Below are positions 53,136-63,194 of a stretch of 64,000 nt of DNA, piece after piece. The notes beneath the pieces were generated by a model. That model did no database searches. It had not been told where the DNA came from and was given only the letters and a program-made list of their open reading frames with translations. Source of the DNA: an uncultured Thermogutta sp. (lineage in GTDB: Bacteria; Planctomycetota; Planctomycetia; Pirellulales; Thermoguttaceae); assembly GCA_937128505.1 (NCBI GenBank), contig CAKZMM010000018.1, positions 1-64,000 of the forward strand. The letters run 5' to 3'. The translations under genes and the position numbers were made by a program. How positions within the stretch are numbered: the stretch's first letter is position 1; every line of letters starts with the position of its first letter.

Positions 53136-54152
53136 CTAACTGAGCCAGTGTGCAACCTCCTTGGCCCAATAAGTGATAAGGATGTTGGCGCCCGCGCGGC
53201 GGATCGAGCAGAGGGCTTCTAAGGCGACCGATTTCTCGTCCAGCCACCCGAGTTGTGTGGCAGCCTTCAGCATGCTGTATTCACCGGAAACGTTGTAGGC
53301 CGCTAAGGGAACACCCGGAAAATGGTCCCGCACCAAGCGAATGATGTCCAGATAGAAAAGGGCGGGTTTTACCATGATGATATCCGCCCCCTCCCCCAAA
53401 TCCAAAGCCACTTCGCGCAGAGCCTGGGCCGCGCTGGCTTGCGGGTCCATTTGGTAACCGCGACGGTCCCCGAATTGAGGGGCACACTCCGCCGCTTGGC
53501 GGAACGGGCCATAAAGCGCGCTAGCATACTTAGCTGCATAACTCATGATCGGGACGTAAGCAAATCCCGCGGTGTCCAAAGCATGCCGGATAGCACCGAC
53601 CATACCATCCATCATCCCGCTGGGGGCGATCATGTCTGCACCCGCTCGAGCATGAACCACTGCTTGGTAGCCCAATTGGGTTAGCGTCGCATCATTATCA
53701 ACGGCGGTACGCTCGGGCTCCTTCAATGAACCTAAAACGCCGCAATGTCCGTGGGACGTGTATTCGCAGAAACAAAGATCGGTAATTACCAGCAGATTAC
53801 TCGCAGCTTCCTTACAAGCTCTGATGGCTTGTGGAATAATCCCGGACTCGCGAAGCGCAGCACTTCCCATGGGGTCTTTGCTTTCCGGGATCCCGAACAA
53901 AAGGACTCCGCCTAATCCAAGCCGCTCAGCCTCGCAAGCCTCCTCGGCCGCAAGCTCAGGAGAGATTTGGAAATGGCCCGGCATCGAGGCGATGGGTTGT
54001 CGAACTGCTCTCCCGGGGCGAACGAATAGGGGAAGCACGAGGTGGCTCGGCGCAAGTTCCACCTCGGCCACCAGCCGACGAATCTGCGGCGAGAGCCGCA
54101 ACCGTCGCATACGCACATTCGGAAAGCTTCCCAGAGCAAATTGTTCCTGCAT
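53136..54152 (-). CDS. hemB: Delta-aminolevulinic acid dehydratase (porphobilinogen synthase)
   Basis: Condenses two 5-aminolevulinate molecules to porphobilinogen in haem synthesis. From Met at 54152 (MQEQFALGSF; AAGGA 9 nt upstream) it has 338 residues; a start at 54224 would add 24. The active-site metal ligands are in DLCFCEYTSHGHCG, the three-cysteine zinc form. The two Schiff-base lysines are in SYAAKYASALYGPFR and IIMVKPALFYLDI. Haem demand from the multihaem cytochromes nearby is consistent but not evidence of linkage. It follows the kinase gene on the same strand about 110 bp away and may share its transcript. Confidence 0.95.
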   Translation of the reverse strand: MQEQFALGSFPNVRMRRLRLSPQIRRLVAEVELAPSHLVLPLFVRPGRAVRQPIASMPGHFQISPELAAEEACEAERLGLGGVLLFGIPESKDPMGSAALRESGIIPQAIRACKEAASNLLVITDLCFCEYTSHGHCGVLGSLKEPERTAVDNDATLTQLGYQAVVHARAGADMIAPSGMMDGMVGAIRHALDTAGFAYVPIMSYAAKYASALYGPFRQAAECAPQFGDRRGYQMDPQASAAQALREVALDLGEGADIIMVKPALFYLDIIRLVRDHFPGVPLAAYNVSGEYSMLKAATQLGWLDEKSVALEALCSIRRAGANILITYWAKEVAHWLS

Positions 54153-54264
54153 GAGCACCGATCCTTGCCGTCGTTGATCGTTTTCGAATGCTAATCGCGA
54201 GGCACGTCGGAACACAGAACCCACACGTCCTCAAAACTTTTTGTATTTTCCGGGCAAGCCACGC

Positions 54265-56175
54265 CTACGGCGAGCTCGCTGCATTCTCGGGCCCCGACTC
54301 AGCACGGGTAGGTCGCGAGTTCGGCTCTGTTTTCTCCGTTTGCGAGTGGGTGGTTTGGGCGAGCATGCGCTCGGCTTCAGCCACGTAGGCCGATGCCCAG
54401 GGTTTGGAGCAGTACAAGGCCACGATGGCGCTCCAGATCTCCCGTGCCCGGGTCAAATCGGTTTCCGCCAATTCGCGCGCTTTGGCGAGGCGCTCCGAAA
54501 GGGTGGTTTTTGTGTCGGGGAGGTTTTTCTCCAATTCCTCTAGTAATCGGAGCAGACGACGGCGGGCCAACTCCAAACATTTACCCGCAGGCCCCGCAGG
54601 ATCCTGAGCCGGACCGTAAAGGGCTATCAAAGCTTTAAGTTTTTCTATGGCTAATTCCGGATCAACTCGCATGTAACCGATGGCCTCCAAGTACGCCCGT
54701 TCCACAGGCAACAGTTTGCCCAGTTCCAATTGACCCCGCAGGCCACGTTCGAACTGACGCTCCAACCGATAAAGCTGAATTTCGGTCCGGTAAGTTTGGA
54801 GCTTTTCGCACCGAGTGTCCTCCGGAAATCGTAACAAAAATTGTTCGATGTCGCTTTCCACAGCGAGGAGGGCCTCTGTCCCACCTGCTTCCGCCTGTCG
54901 CATGACCCGCTCGTAAAGCTGATCAGCAGACGGAGGTTGGAGGGTGTACCAGATCACCGCTCCGAGAGCGATCAACCCCGCCGCCAAGAGCCATGTGTAC
55001 GGGGAAATCAGCGGGGCGGCCTGCACTTGCTTGGCCTCCAAGCGATCCAGTTCCTCCCTGCGAACGACGACAAACTGACTCGTGGATCGCTTTGCCTCGG
55101 CCGGGGGAGCGGCATCCTGAACGCCAGGCAACCCTTCCTCCCCAAAACCCCGGAAAGCCGAAGTGGGTTTGGTTTCGGGCAAATCCGTCTGACCCTCCGA
55201 CTGCCACCCCACTGGTGGAATAGCCACCGTCGGGAGCGGCTGCGTGGGCGATTGGTCCAAGCTTGGGCTAATCTCGGCGGTGGAATGCTCAGTGGGAGCG
55301 GGGGCGCCGGTCGAAGACCCTCCGGAGATGGACACAGTCGGCTTGCTGTGCCGTTCCATCACGGACCGCAGGGTCTCCTCCAATCGGCGTGAAAGCGCGG
55401 TCGCGGTTGCGATACGTTTCTCTGGGTCCAAAGCCAGAAGTTGGAGGATGATCGCTTCTAATTCCCGGGGAATCTCCGCATTAAACCGGCGGAGTGGCTC
55501 GGGGGCGCGCGTTCGCTTCTTTTCGAGCACCTGCCAGATTGAATCTCCGCGAAAAGGTGGATGTCCGGCCAAAAGGGCATACAGCACTGCTCCCAAGCTG
55601 TAAAGATCGCTGCGAACATCGATGCGGCGCCCTTCCGCCTGCTCCGGGGCCATGTACTCGATGGTCCCCAGAACATTGCCGGCAGCCGTAAGCCCGGCCA
55701 TTCCAAAAAGACGAGCAATTCCGAAGTCTGAAAGCTTGACTTTTCCCTCCGGAGTCCGCAGGAGATTAGCCGGCTTAATATCTCGATGGATAACCCCCCG
55801 ATCATGGGCATGCCGAAGGGCTTGACAAACCTGGAGGCCGATCAGGATGACGTCCCGCCAATGGAATACTCGGCCGCTCCGGAGTTCTTCTTCCAGCGAG
55901 CTACCCGGCACTAACTCCATGGCATAGAAAAGAAGATCCCCCTCCTGCCCAAAGCCGATAAGTTGAACAATATTGGGGTGATTGAGCTTCTTCAAGACCT
56001 CAATTTCGGCCTCAAAACGCTGCCGAAAGCCTTCTTCGTCGGAGAGTTTCGCAGAAAGGAGTTTAATGGCAGCCGGGTCACCGGTGCGCTCATCAATCCC
56101 CTCGTAGACCCAACCCATACCGCCTCGGCCGAGAAGTCGTGTTAAACGGTATGGCCCCAAACGTTCTACCAGCAT
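54265..56175 (-). CDS. Hanks-type Ser/Thr protein kinase, membrane anchored
   Basis: A 636-residue kinase. The catalytic domain (about 9-275) has the Gly loop LLGRGGMGWVYEG, Lys38 in AAIKLL, Glu56, the loop VIHRDIKPANLL with Asp132, DFG at 150-152 and the EYMAPEQ signature: all catalytic residues are present. A Ser/Thr/Pro-rich juxtamembrane linker follows to about 390, then one membrane helix at about 391-410 (TWLLAAGLIALGAVIW). The outer domain of about 200 residues is helical (YERVMRQAEAGGTEALLAVE; LERQFERGLRGQLELG) and may be TPR-like, a likely sensor. It ends in a Thr/Glu-rich tail. GGGGAG precedes the ATG. hemB lies directly downstream. Targets are unknown. Confidence 0.93.
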   Translation of the reverse strand: MLVERLGPYRLTRLLGRGGMGWVYEGIDERTGDPAAIKLLSAKLSDEEGFRQRFEAEIEVLKKLNHPNIVQLIGFGQEGDLLFYAMELVPGSSLEEELRSGRVFHWRDVILIGLQVCQALRHAHDRGVIHRDIKPANLLRTPEGKVKLSDFGIARLFGMAGLTAAGNVLGTIEYMAPEQAEGRRIDVRSDLYSLGAVLYALLAGHPPFRGDSIWQVLEKKRTRAPEPLRRFNAEIPRELEAIILQLLALDPEKRIATATALSRRLEETLRSVMERHSKPTVSISGGSSTGAPAPTEHSTAEISPSLDQSPTQPLPTVAIPPVGWQSEGQTDLPETKPTSAFRGFGEEGLPGVQDAAPPAEAKRSTSQFVVVRREELDRLEAKQVQAAPLISPYTWLLAAGLIALGAVIWYTLQPPSADQLYERVMRQAEAGGTEALLAVESDIEQFLLRFPEDTRCEKLQTYRTEIQLYRLERQFERGLRGQLELGKLLPVERAYLEAIGYMRVDPELAIEKLKALIALYGPAQDPAGPAGKCLELARRRLLRLLEELEKNLPDTKTTLSERLAKARELAETDLTRAREIWSAIVALYCSKPWASAYVAEAERMLAQTTHSQTEKTEPNSRPTRAESGPENAASSP

Positions 56176-57683
56176 CCCGAAACTCCCCAGATTATACCAC
56201 CCATTCTGCTCTAATCTTAATGATACTTGCGGTGGGTCGGGGGTGCGAGGGGCACATTCCTAGCCTGTCGAATGCCTAGATCGACTGGGCACGCAGCATG
56301 GTTTTACCGAAGCACTTTCGGCGTTTGCGTCAAAATAGGTAATCCCCAGGCCATGCGGCTTAAAAAAATTTGAGTCGGATGATTTCCGGCATTTTCCATC
56401 ATAGTCGCACTATCAGACGAGTGGAACCGCGCGTGATTATTCATGCGAGGATACCTGGGTACATCGATCGTCCTTGGGTTGCTGAGGGGTAGATGAGCCG
56501 GTAATTGGGCCGATCTGGGTGCTGTGGCTGCTTCAACACAAAAATTTTAAATGACGGTTCCCTACCCGGGCGGAGATCGGTATTTTTCGAACCTATTCGA
56601 CCGCTGACCTGTAGCTGAGGTCGGAGCCCGAATTAAGGCGAAATGCCGGCATTGAACTAGTAGAATCCTGCGCCATCGCGACGTCAGATCCAGCGAAGAC
56701 ACAGCAATCCGTTATTTTGAAAAAGTGCGGGAATTCTCCTCCTCACTTGAGCTTTTCAGAAGCACAAAGTGTGTGGTAATGAAAGGCTTAAAGATTGCCG
56801 AAGATAAGAGGCCGGTTGTCTGGGCTGAGCTGGGAGGAATGTACCGTGCGACCTGCCTAAAGGTCTGGCCACGAATCAATTCGGCAAGATGAGGAAAACA
56901 GGAATGGCAGGGAGACTGCACAAGATTGTAAATCTATTTATTGCCTTTATCAGCGTTTGGCCCCAGATACGAACTGTCAAAAGACGGCAGAAAGTTTAAT
57001 AGGATTAAAAAGGTCGAGGAGGGTTACCCTCTCGAAGAACGGGAAGACTGAATGTGTGCCCTGATTCGGTGGTACGCCTAGCGCCGTCAGCCGATCAACA
57101 ACATACGAAGGCTTCAATAATTCATAGATCTTGAATGTTCGTTAGTACACTGAGGACGTTTTGGAGAATACACCCCGGACGTACACTCACGACAGAATTT
57201 CGCTTCTAAACCTCGGGAAAATTGAGAAACTCGTGGTGAGAAATTTTTAGCCCCGAATTATCTTAATTTTTCCTCATACAGTCGTTCGCAAAATCTTACC
57301 CGCGGTGGAAGTCGAGCATTTTGGTAGGGTAGTATTCCGCGATCGATGTGTGCCATCGCCGATTAAAGCTTATCATGTTGATCGGTAAGATGTCTCATCA
57401 GCAAAAGTGGTCTTGCTTGAATGCTGATGACGCCGGTAGTATCCCCACGTCTATTTTAAAATCAATCGGAATGCTGCGTGCCTTTTCGGCAATAAACCGA
57501 TTCCCCACAATTTCAGGCCCGATGGGAACTAAAGCGATTTGATCTTCTTCCCGCGAGAAAATTCGCATTTTCAAAGAGGACCTGTAAGACCGAGTTTTCG
57601 TGGGGTGAAAAACCCGGTTTCTCCTGTCCCAAAACGTATTTCGACCGGCTCGGAGCTGGCAGATTGACATGGAGGTCGTTTTT
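56176..57683. other. Long gene-free stretch
   Basis: About 1.5 kb with no supported gene, AT-rich in its right half. No repeat or RNA family was recognised. Confidence 0.5.
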
Positions 57684-58271
57684 ATGAACAAAAACTCCTT
57701 TACCTCTTTTTTTTCGCTTTTTATTGTCGCCTGCTGCACGTTAACGGCGGGCTTCAATACCACGGTGGCCTACGCGGATACACCAGCTAATCCTCCTGCT
57801 GGGGCTTCCGCTCGCCCCATCGTAGACGTTTTGCTGCATCGAGGTACGCAGTCAGTGCCCGATGTCTTGGTTGGGCAGGTTTTCGATTCGAATGGAGTGC
57901 CGATGGCCCGGGCGGAGGTCGTTATTTCCAATCAAACCGGAGAACTAGCGACCGCGCGAACCAATGACCAAGGCTATTTCGGTTTCCGAGGCGTGCAGGC
58001 GGGAATTTACACCCTGCATTCGGGACAAGGCTCGATTAGCTGCCGAGTATGGAAACCCGGGCTCGAGCCACCGAACGCCCAGCCGGGCATTGTTGTGATC
58101 TCAGGGGACGATATAGTCCGCGCGCAGTTTATGCCCGGGAGGGGCGCGCGGCTGATGCGGGCGCTTCGTAACCCCTGGGTAATCGGCGGAATTGTGGCGA
58201 CGGCTGTAGCGGTGCCCGTAGCCATCGCCGTCGCGGACGATGACGACGACGAAGCACCGGGGACTCCGTAG
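57684..58271 (+). CDS. Secreted carboxypeptidase-regulatory-like domain protein
   Basis: A 195-residue envelope protein. The start at 57684 (MNKNSFTSF) has GGAGG 8 nt upstream; an ATG at 57669 is less likely. The signal peptide covers about 1-31 (FFSLFIVACCTLTAGF). Residues about 50-120 form a CarboxypepD_reg-like beta domain: VLVGQVFDSNGVPMARAEVV, TNDQGYFGFRGVQAGIYTL. A hydrophobic helix, WVIGGIVATAVAVPVAIAVA, is followed by DDDDDE and a short tail. Many planctomycete paralogues have this layout with an acidic end after the helix. Function unknown; it may have a structural or sorting role at the cell surface. The polysaccharide export genes follow. Confidence 0.8.
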   Translation: MNKNSFTSFFSLFIVACCTLTAGFNTTVAYADTPANPPAGASARPIVDVLLHRGTQSVPDVLVGQVFDSNGVPMARAEVVISNQTGELATARTNDQGYFGFRGVQAGIYTLHSGQGSISCRVWKPGLEPPNAQPGIVVISGDDIVRAQFMPGRGARLMRALRNPWVIGGIVATAVAVPVAIAVADDDDDEAPGTP

Positions 58272-58608
58272 TCCCCATGGCACCTGGCTTTGCTGTGGTC
58301 GGGTAGCTCCCTTGGAGCATTGCCGCCGTAATTCCCGGACAAGTTGCCTCGGCCGTCCTCGATCTTCTTCGTATACGGGGTTGTTCGGGAACAGAAAGGC
58401 TTTTTACGGCGGACGGATGGTCGGTCGGCTTTGATCCACCGGGCCGATTCACCGCGTGTTTGTCCCGGTCCCTCTTTCGGATGCGCCGCCTTCGAGACAT
58501 CGTACGGTAACGACGTGTTGTGAGGATGTAAAGGCGGGAACTCGGAGTTTGCGTGCGACCGTCGACACCGTGCTGTCGACGCTGTTTGACTTGGTTTGAC
58601 CTGGCACA
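58272..58608. other. Gap ahead of the polysaccharide export genes
   Basis: About 340 bp, GC-rich, with GTCGACACCGTGCTGTCGAC near 58560, an imperfect palindrome; no gene is supported. If the export protein starts at 58909, the gap extends to there. Confidence 0.4.
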
Positions 58609-60006
58609 TTGCCCCGGTACTCCACCTTCGAGAAATCCATGCCGGTCGGTTACCTCCATTTCATTTCACATGATTTGCCCTCGGCGGAGCCCGGCTCCTT
58701 TCCTTCGGCAAGGCCGCGGTCCAGCAAAGGCGGCATAAGACCATCACGCGCTCCGAACTTGTATGCGCGGGTAGCCCGTTCCCAAGAATTTTGCGACGAG
58801 ACGGCGAACCGGCCGTATTCATTCGAGGCAACACTGAAGACTTGCCGGGATTTACCGGGAGAACATTCGTCCATTTCACGTGGGGCTGCCCTTCGATTGC
58901 CTTGGTGCGTGCGGTCTGCTTTAGATGTCAACTTCCTTTTGACAATATGCTTTTTTGTTCTGTTGTGTTGCGGGTGTAACCGAGCTCAGTATCGCGCGGC
59001 ACGGCTCCCGTTGGAACTGCAAGCCCCGCCTGTGGACCGGGTCAACCAATTGGAGTTAGCGCGGCTAAGCTCCCCGCTGCCAGGGATCGAGATTATCCAA
59101 CCAGGCGACGTGCTGGATATTCTCGTCGTTGCTGATCACCGCGATCGTAACGTTCGCCCGTGGCCAATCCGCGTCTCCGAGAGCGGTGCCGTATATCTAC
59201 CCCTAATTGGGGCGGTGAATGTGGCGGGCCTCGAGTTGCACCCAGCGGAACGTGCCATCGCCGCGGCAGCAATCGAGCGAGGGATTTATCGCAGTCCGTT
59301 GGTCACGGTTACGATGAATAAACCTCGGACTACCCGCGTTACGGTCATCGGCGCCGTGAAGAAGGAGGGGGTTTACGAGCTTCCACGGGGGCAAAACACG
59401 CTCCTCCATGCGTTGGTGATGGCGGGAAACTTATCGGATGATGCTGACGAGTATGTTGAAATCCGACGCATCGACTCGTCGCAACTCGATGGTTCGCAAG
59501 TAGCCAATTATTTTTCCCACAGCATCGCGGAGACAACTGCCGCGGCTTATCACCGCGATTCCTCTCCTCGCGTACAAACCATCTCCCTTCGGCTGCAAGG
59601 CGGGGGTTCTGAGGTGCCGGCTCAATCTGTTTTGCAAGACGGCGACATCGTGATCGTACCGCGCCGGAGCCCGCGATCCGTCTATGTCTTGGGTTTAGTG
59701 AATCGTCCGGGCAAAGTGGATTTACCTTGGGACCGCGATTTGCACCTTTTAGAGGCTTTGGCGATGGCAGGCGGGCGGAGTTCGGAGCTCGCCGACAAAG
59801 TGCAGATCATTCGTCAGCGGCCTAACTCGAATGAGTCCGTTGTGATTCTTGCCAGTGTCCGTCAGGCGAAGGCTCAGCCCGGCGCGAATCTTCGCCTGGC
59901 TCCGGGCGATGTGGTCAGTGTGGAAGAAACGCCGGTCACCATGGCCGACCGACTGCTGCGTCAATTCCTCCGAGTTGGTGTAAGCGCAACTATGCCGGTG
60001 TTCTGA
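58609..60006 (+). CDS. Wza-like polysaccharide export lipoprotein with SLBB domains
   Basis: Outer-membrane polysaccharide export protein. The frame allows 465 residues from the ATG at 58609, but the first 100 residues look non-family. A GTG at 58909 (VRSALDVNF) would place LLTICFFVLLCCGC exactly at the N-terminus as a lipoprotein signal, and I consider that start at least as likely. The Poly_export domain begins IEIIQPGDVLDILVVADHRD, then PLIGAVNVAGLELHPAERAI. Two SLBB domains follow: TRVTVIGAVKKEGVYELPRG and RSVYVLGLVNRPGKVDLPW. It ends shortly after the second SLBB and lacks the C-terminal membrane helix of Wza. A Wzc-like kinase gene follows after about 380 bp. Confidence 0.88.
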   Translation: MPRYSTFEKSMPVGYLHFISHDLPSAEPGSFPSARPRSSKGGIRPSRAPNLYARVARSQEFCDETANRPYSFEATLKTCRDLPGEHSSISRGAALRLPWCVRSALDVNFLLTICFFVLLCCGCNRAQYRAARLPLELQAPPVDRVNQLELARLSSPLPGIEIIQPGDVLDILVVADHRDRNVRPWPIRVSESGAVYLPLIGAVNVAGLELHPAERAIAAAAIERGIYRSPLVTVTMNKPRTTRVTVIGAVKKEGVYELPRGQNTLLHALVMAGNLSDDADEYVEIRRIDSSQLDGSQVANYFSHSIAETTAAAYHRDSSPRVQTISLRLQGGGSEVPAQSVLQDGDIVIVPRRSPRSVYVLGLVNRPGKVDLPWDRDLHLLEALAMAGGRSSELADKVQIIRQRPNSNESVVILASVRQAKAQPGANLRLAPGDVVSVEETPVTMADRLLRQFLRVGVSATMPVF

Positions 60007-60389
60007 ACCGATGTTCAAGATTTGGGAACCAGACCGGTCTAACTGGATTCCGGAATACGACACTCGAATGGTGGCATCTCGTGCGGCCCATGCAAGCCGA
60101 GCCACCGCTGGAAACATAGTTTAATAAGATCCAGAAGAGTCTACAAGGAAATGCCGACTGTCGAGCCCCCGAGACAGCAGATCGGTAGCTCGATGATTTT
60201 CGAAAGGGGCTTAAAGAGTGCGGAACGTACCCCGCGATCGAAAGAGCAATAGCGAAAGTGGAAAAGGCAGAATCCGTTTTTCGGAAAAATCTTGCCGTGT
60301 TTGCCCGCTGGCCATGGTGGCCGACATGGCGGTGGTGGTATGACTGAGCCAGATGTCGGTGCGTGGTTCGGAGTATACGGGGTTAGCCT
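60007..60389. other. Gap between the export lipoprotein and autokinase genes
   Basis: 383 bp without a gene. The TGGCCATGGTGGCC stretch near 60308 is a small inverted repeat. No promoter or terminator was recognised. Confidence 0.4.
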
Positions 60390-62762
60390 TTGACGCTGAC
60401 ACGCAGTGAAGACTTGCAACCGGCGGTGCATGGGGACCACCTGACAGCCGAAAAGATTTCTGCTGCCCAGATGGTGCATGCCCTGATGCGGTTTCTGCTT
60501 GCGGTACGATACCGGAAAAGCCTGCTTTTCTGGTCGATCTTCGTCTGTGCGGTTTGCGGTGCGGTTTACTTCATACTGGCCACACGCTACTACGGCGCCG
60601 TGGCCCAAGTTCTGGTCTTAGAGGCCGACGCCGAAAGCGGCACTCCCACCATTGCTTCCGAGGATCGCTGGCAACGCACGCTGATGCCGACGCACCGCAA
60701 TTTGCTCCGCAGTGCGAAGGTAGTGGAGAGGGCCATTGAACAGCTTGCCGAGCCACATCGAATCGACTTACTCGATGTACCAAGAGACCAGTGGGTCGCC
60801 CGGATTCAGCAAAACCTTTCCGTGGTGGCATTAACGAACACCAATATTCTGGAGATCCGCTATCGATCTAAAGACCCGCAGACCGCGGCCACCGTGGTGA
60901 ATGCTGTGCTCGAGTCCTACGTCAGATTTATCGAAGACACATATCAAGGGACAGCTCAAGAAATTCTTCAGCTTCTCACGAAGGAAAAGACTCAATTGGA
61001 GGCTAGGCTTTCCGAGAAGGAAACCCAGCTCCTGGAGCTGCGGCAAGCTTTGGCGGACCTGGGGCTTCAAGCGGACGGGCGAAGTTTGCACCCGATGGTC
61101 AGAAAGGCCGTGGACTTAAGTGGGAAACTCACCGAAGCTCAGACGCGACGGTTAAGTCTCGAAGTGGCCTACGCGGAGATCCGAAGAGCTATTGAGACCG
61201 GCGCCGACCTTCAGCAGTACCTTTTGTCTGTGAGCGAGCTTGTGGGGCAGGAATTGGTGCGGTTGCGGCTTGGTTTAACGGAGCAAGATGCTGCCCTCCA
61301 AGCACAACTCCAACAAAAGCTTATTGAGGATCAGGCTCAGTTGCACTCCTTGCTGAATGAACGAGGCTACGGTTGGGCCCATCCAGAAGTTCGGCTACTT
61401 GAAGAGAGAATCCGGCAAACCCAGGAATATCTCCAACAGTATCCTTACCTGTTGAGGGCCAGGGCAGAAACCCTCGGGGGTTTTCTTCTCGGCCCAACTT
61501 TGCTGGAAATGGTCGGCCAGAAACTCGCCGAGGCCAGAGCACTCGAAGCTTCCTACCAACAACAGTTCGAGGCAGCTCAAGCCGAGGCGGTTGCTCTCAG
61601 CGGTCAATTGGCGCAGGTGGATATTTTGGCTCGCGAGGTAGAGTGGCTGAGAAATCTGAGAGAAGTACTCCTGAAGCGGATGTCGGATATCGACCTTCAA
61701 CAAAAAGGGCGCGAGGTTCGCGCCTATGTGATTGACGAGCCGGAGCCGAATCCCACGCCGATTTCCCCGGACCTGAGTTTTACCCTCTTAGGCGTTTTCG
61801 GGCTGGGGCTTGGGATCGGTTTAGCACTGGTTTACATCGTAGATATTCTCGATGATCGATTCCGCTCCATTGAGGAGATCCAGGCTGTTCTCGGGGTGCC
61901 AGTTCTGGCGATGGTGCGCCAGCTCCAGCTATCGGCTGAAGAAGGACTCAGCGGCCTTCCGGCCTACAAAGACCCGAATTCCGTAGAGAGCGAGGCTTTT
62001 CGAACTCTGCGGACCGCATTGGCTCTATCGGATCACCCCACACGGCTGCTGGTGATGACGAGTCCGGAACCCAGCGACGGGAAGACCACCGTGCTGGCTA
62101 ACCTAGCCATTGCGGTAGCTCGATCTGGGAAGCGGACCCTCTTGATCGACGCCGACTTGCGTCGTCCGGGGCTTACCACGTTGCTGGGCATGCGCGGCGT
62201 TGAGGGGCTTACCAGTGTGATTCGCGGTACGGAAAACGTCATCGAGCTTGCCAAAAAGCAAATCCAGCATACCGAGCTTGCAGGCTTAGATGTTTTGCCC
62301 TCGGGACCTCGGCCGACCAACCCCGCAGAACTTCTCGGCACTGCACGATTCGCAGAATTGCTGAGTTGGGTTGAGACGGTTTATGACCAAGTGTTTATCG
62401 ACAGCCCACCGGCTTTGGCGACCAGTGACACAGCGGTAATCGGCCGCCTGACCGAAGCTGTTCTTCTGGTGATTCAGCCCATGAAAAGTCCGCGCCGGAT
62501 AGTGATGAGAGTCGTGGAGAATTTCCGCTTGCTGAAAATCCCCGTGGTCGGCATGGTGCTAAACCGCATCGATGCGCAAAAAGAAGGGTACTACGGATAC
62601 CACTATTACGGTTATAGCTACGATTATGACTACGGTCACTCCGGCGATAGCGAGCAGTCAAGCGAGGATCCTTCAGAGGGTGTGATAAAACTTGATCAAA
62701 CATCGGCAAGCTCGGCAACCGCTTCGGGCACGAGACTTATCATACCGCGGAGAGTCGCCTAG
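60390..62762 (+). CDS. Wzc-like polysaccharide co-polymerase with tyrosine autokinase domain
   Basis: Controls chain length and export of an extracellular polysaccharide. The frame opens just after a stop; a TTG at 60390 gives 790 residues, while an ATG at 60471 (MVHALMRFL) would drop 27. The N-terminal Wzz part has a helix at about 48-70, a long periplasmic coiled coil (about 180-430) and a second helix near 465-485 (LLGVFGLGLGIGLALVYIV). The BY-kinase domain has Walker A SPEPSDGKTTVLANLA (Lys near 567), Walker A' LLIDADLRRP and Walker B VFIDSPPAL. The C-terminus carries a Tyr cluster, GYYGYHYYGYSYDYDYG, the autophosphorylation site. It lies between Wza-like and ligase genes. Confidence 0.92.
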   Translation: MTLTRSEDLQPAVHGDHLTAEKISAAQMVHALMRFLLAVRYRKSLLFWSIFVCAVCGAVYFILATRYYGAVAQVLVLEADAESGTPTIASEDRWQRTLMPTHRNLLRSAKVVERAIEQLAEPHRIDLLDVPRDQWVARIQQNLSVVALTNTNILEIRYRSKDPQTAATVVNAVLESYVRFIEDTYQGTAQEILQLLTKEKTQLEARLSEKETQLLELRQALADLGLQADGRSLHPMVRKAVDLSGKLTEAQTRRLSLEVAYAEIRRAIETGADLQQYLLSVSELVGQELVRLRLGLTEQDAALQAQLQQKLIEDQAQLHSLLNERGYGWAHPEVRLLEERIRQTQEYLQQYPYLLRARAETLGGFLLGPTLLEMVGQKLAEARALEASYQQQFEAAQAEAVALSGQLAQVDILAREVEWLRNLREVLLKRMSDIDLQQKGREVRAYVIDEPEPNPTPISPDLSFTLLGVFGLGLGIGLALVYIVDILDDRFRSIEEIQAVLGVPVLAMVRQLQLSAEEGLSGLPAYKDPNSVESEAFRTLRTALALSDHPTRLLVMTSPEPSDGKTTVLANLAIAVARSGKRTLLIDADLRRPGLTTLLGMRGVEGLTSVIRGTENVIELAKKQIQHTELAGLDVLPSGPRPTNPAELLGTARFAELLSWVETVYDQVFIDSPPALATSDTAVIGRLTEAVLLVIQPMKSPRRIVMRVVENFRLLKIPVVGMVLNRIDAQKEGYYGYHYYGYSYDYDYGHSGDSEQSSEDPSEGVIKLDQTSASSATASGTRLIIPRRVA

Positions 62763-63194
62763 CCCAGCATGAGTGATAGTGGGATTCGAGCGTTGAAGTA
62801 GTGGCAAACCACGGTGGCAATGGGAAGGGATTCGAAGCGGACTCGTTGTCAGGGTTATGGCTGGACCTGAAGCTCCGTGAGCGGTCATTGGCTTCCGCTT
62901 TATAAATCACCGCGAAATGACTTCTTGCCCTGCAATTGTAGGGACCAGAGATATCAGTGGCAGTTCGGCTCTCACTACGTAACTCATCACGGCATAGAGC
63001 ACGCAAGCGAAACGCAAGGCTCAACGGTTATCGTGCTGCAAGAGCGAAGCGGCAATAAAAACCGCACAACACCGGATTTGTAAACGACGCATCGGCTAAA
63101 CAAAGCAAGAAGATAAAGCAAGAAGATAAAGATATCGATGCTCGAGCGTCCCAAGAATGAAGCGGCACTCCGATCATCCGGGTAGAAACGTGGT
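62763..63194. other. Gap before the ligase/polymerase gene
   Basis: About 430 bp without a supported gene; a 13-bp tandem duplication lies at 63102-63127. Confidence 0.4.
63102..63127. repeat. Exact 13-bp tandem duplication
   Basis: AAAGCAAGAAGAT occurs at 63102-63114 and 63115-63127, about 70 bp before the start of the ligase/polymerase gene. Confidence 0.85.
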
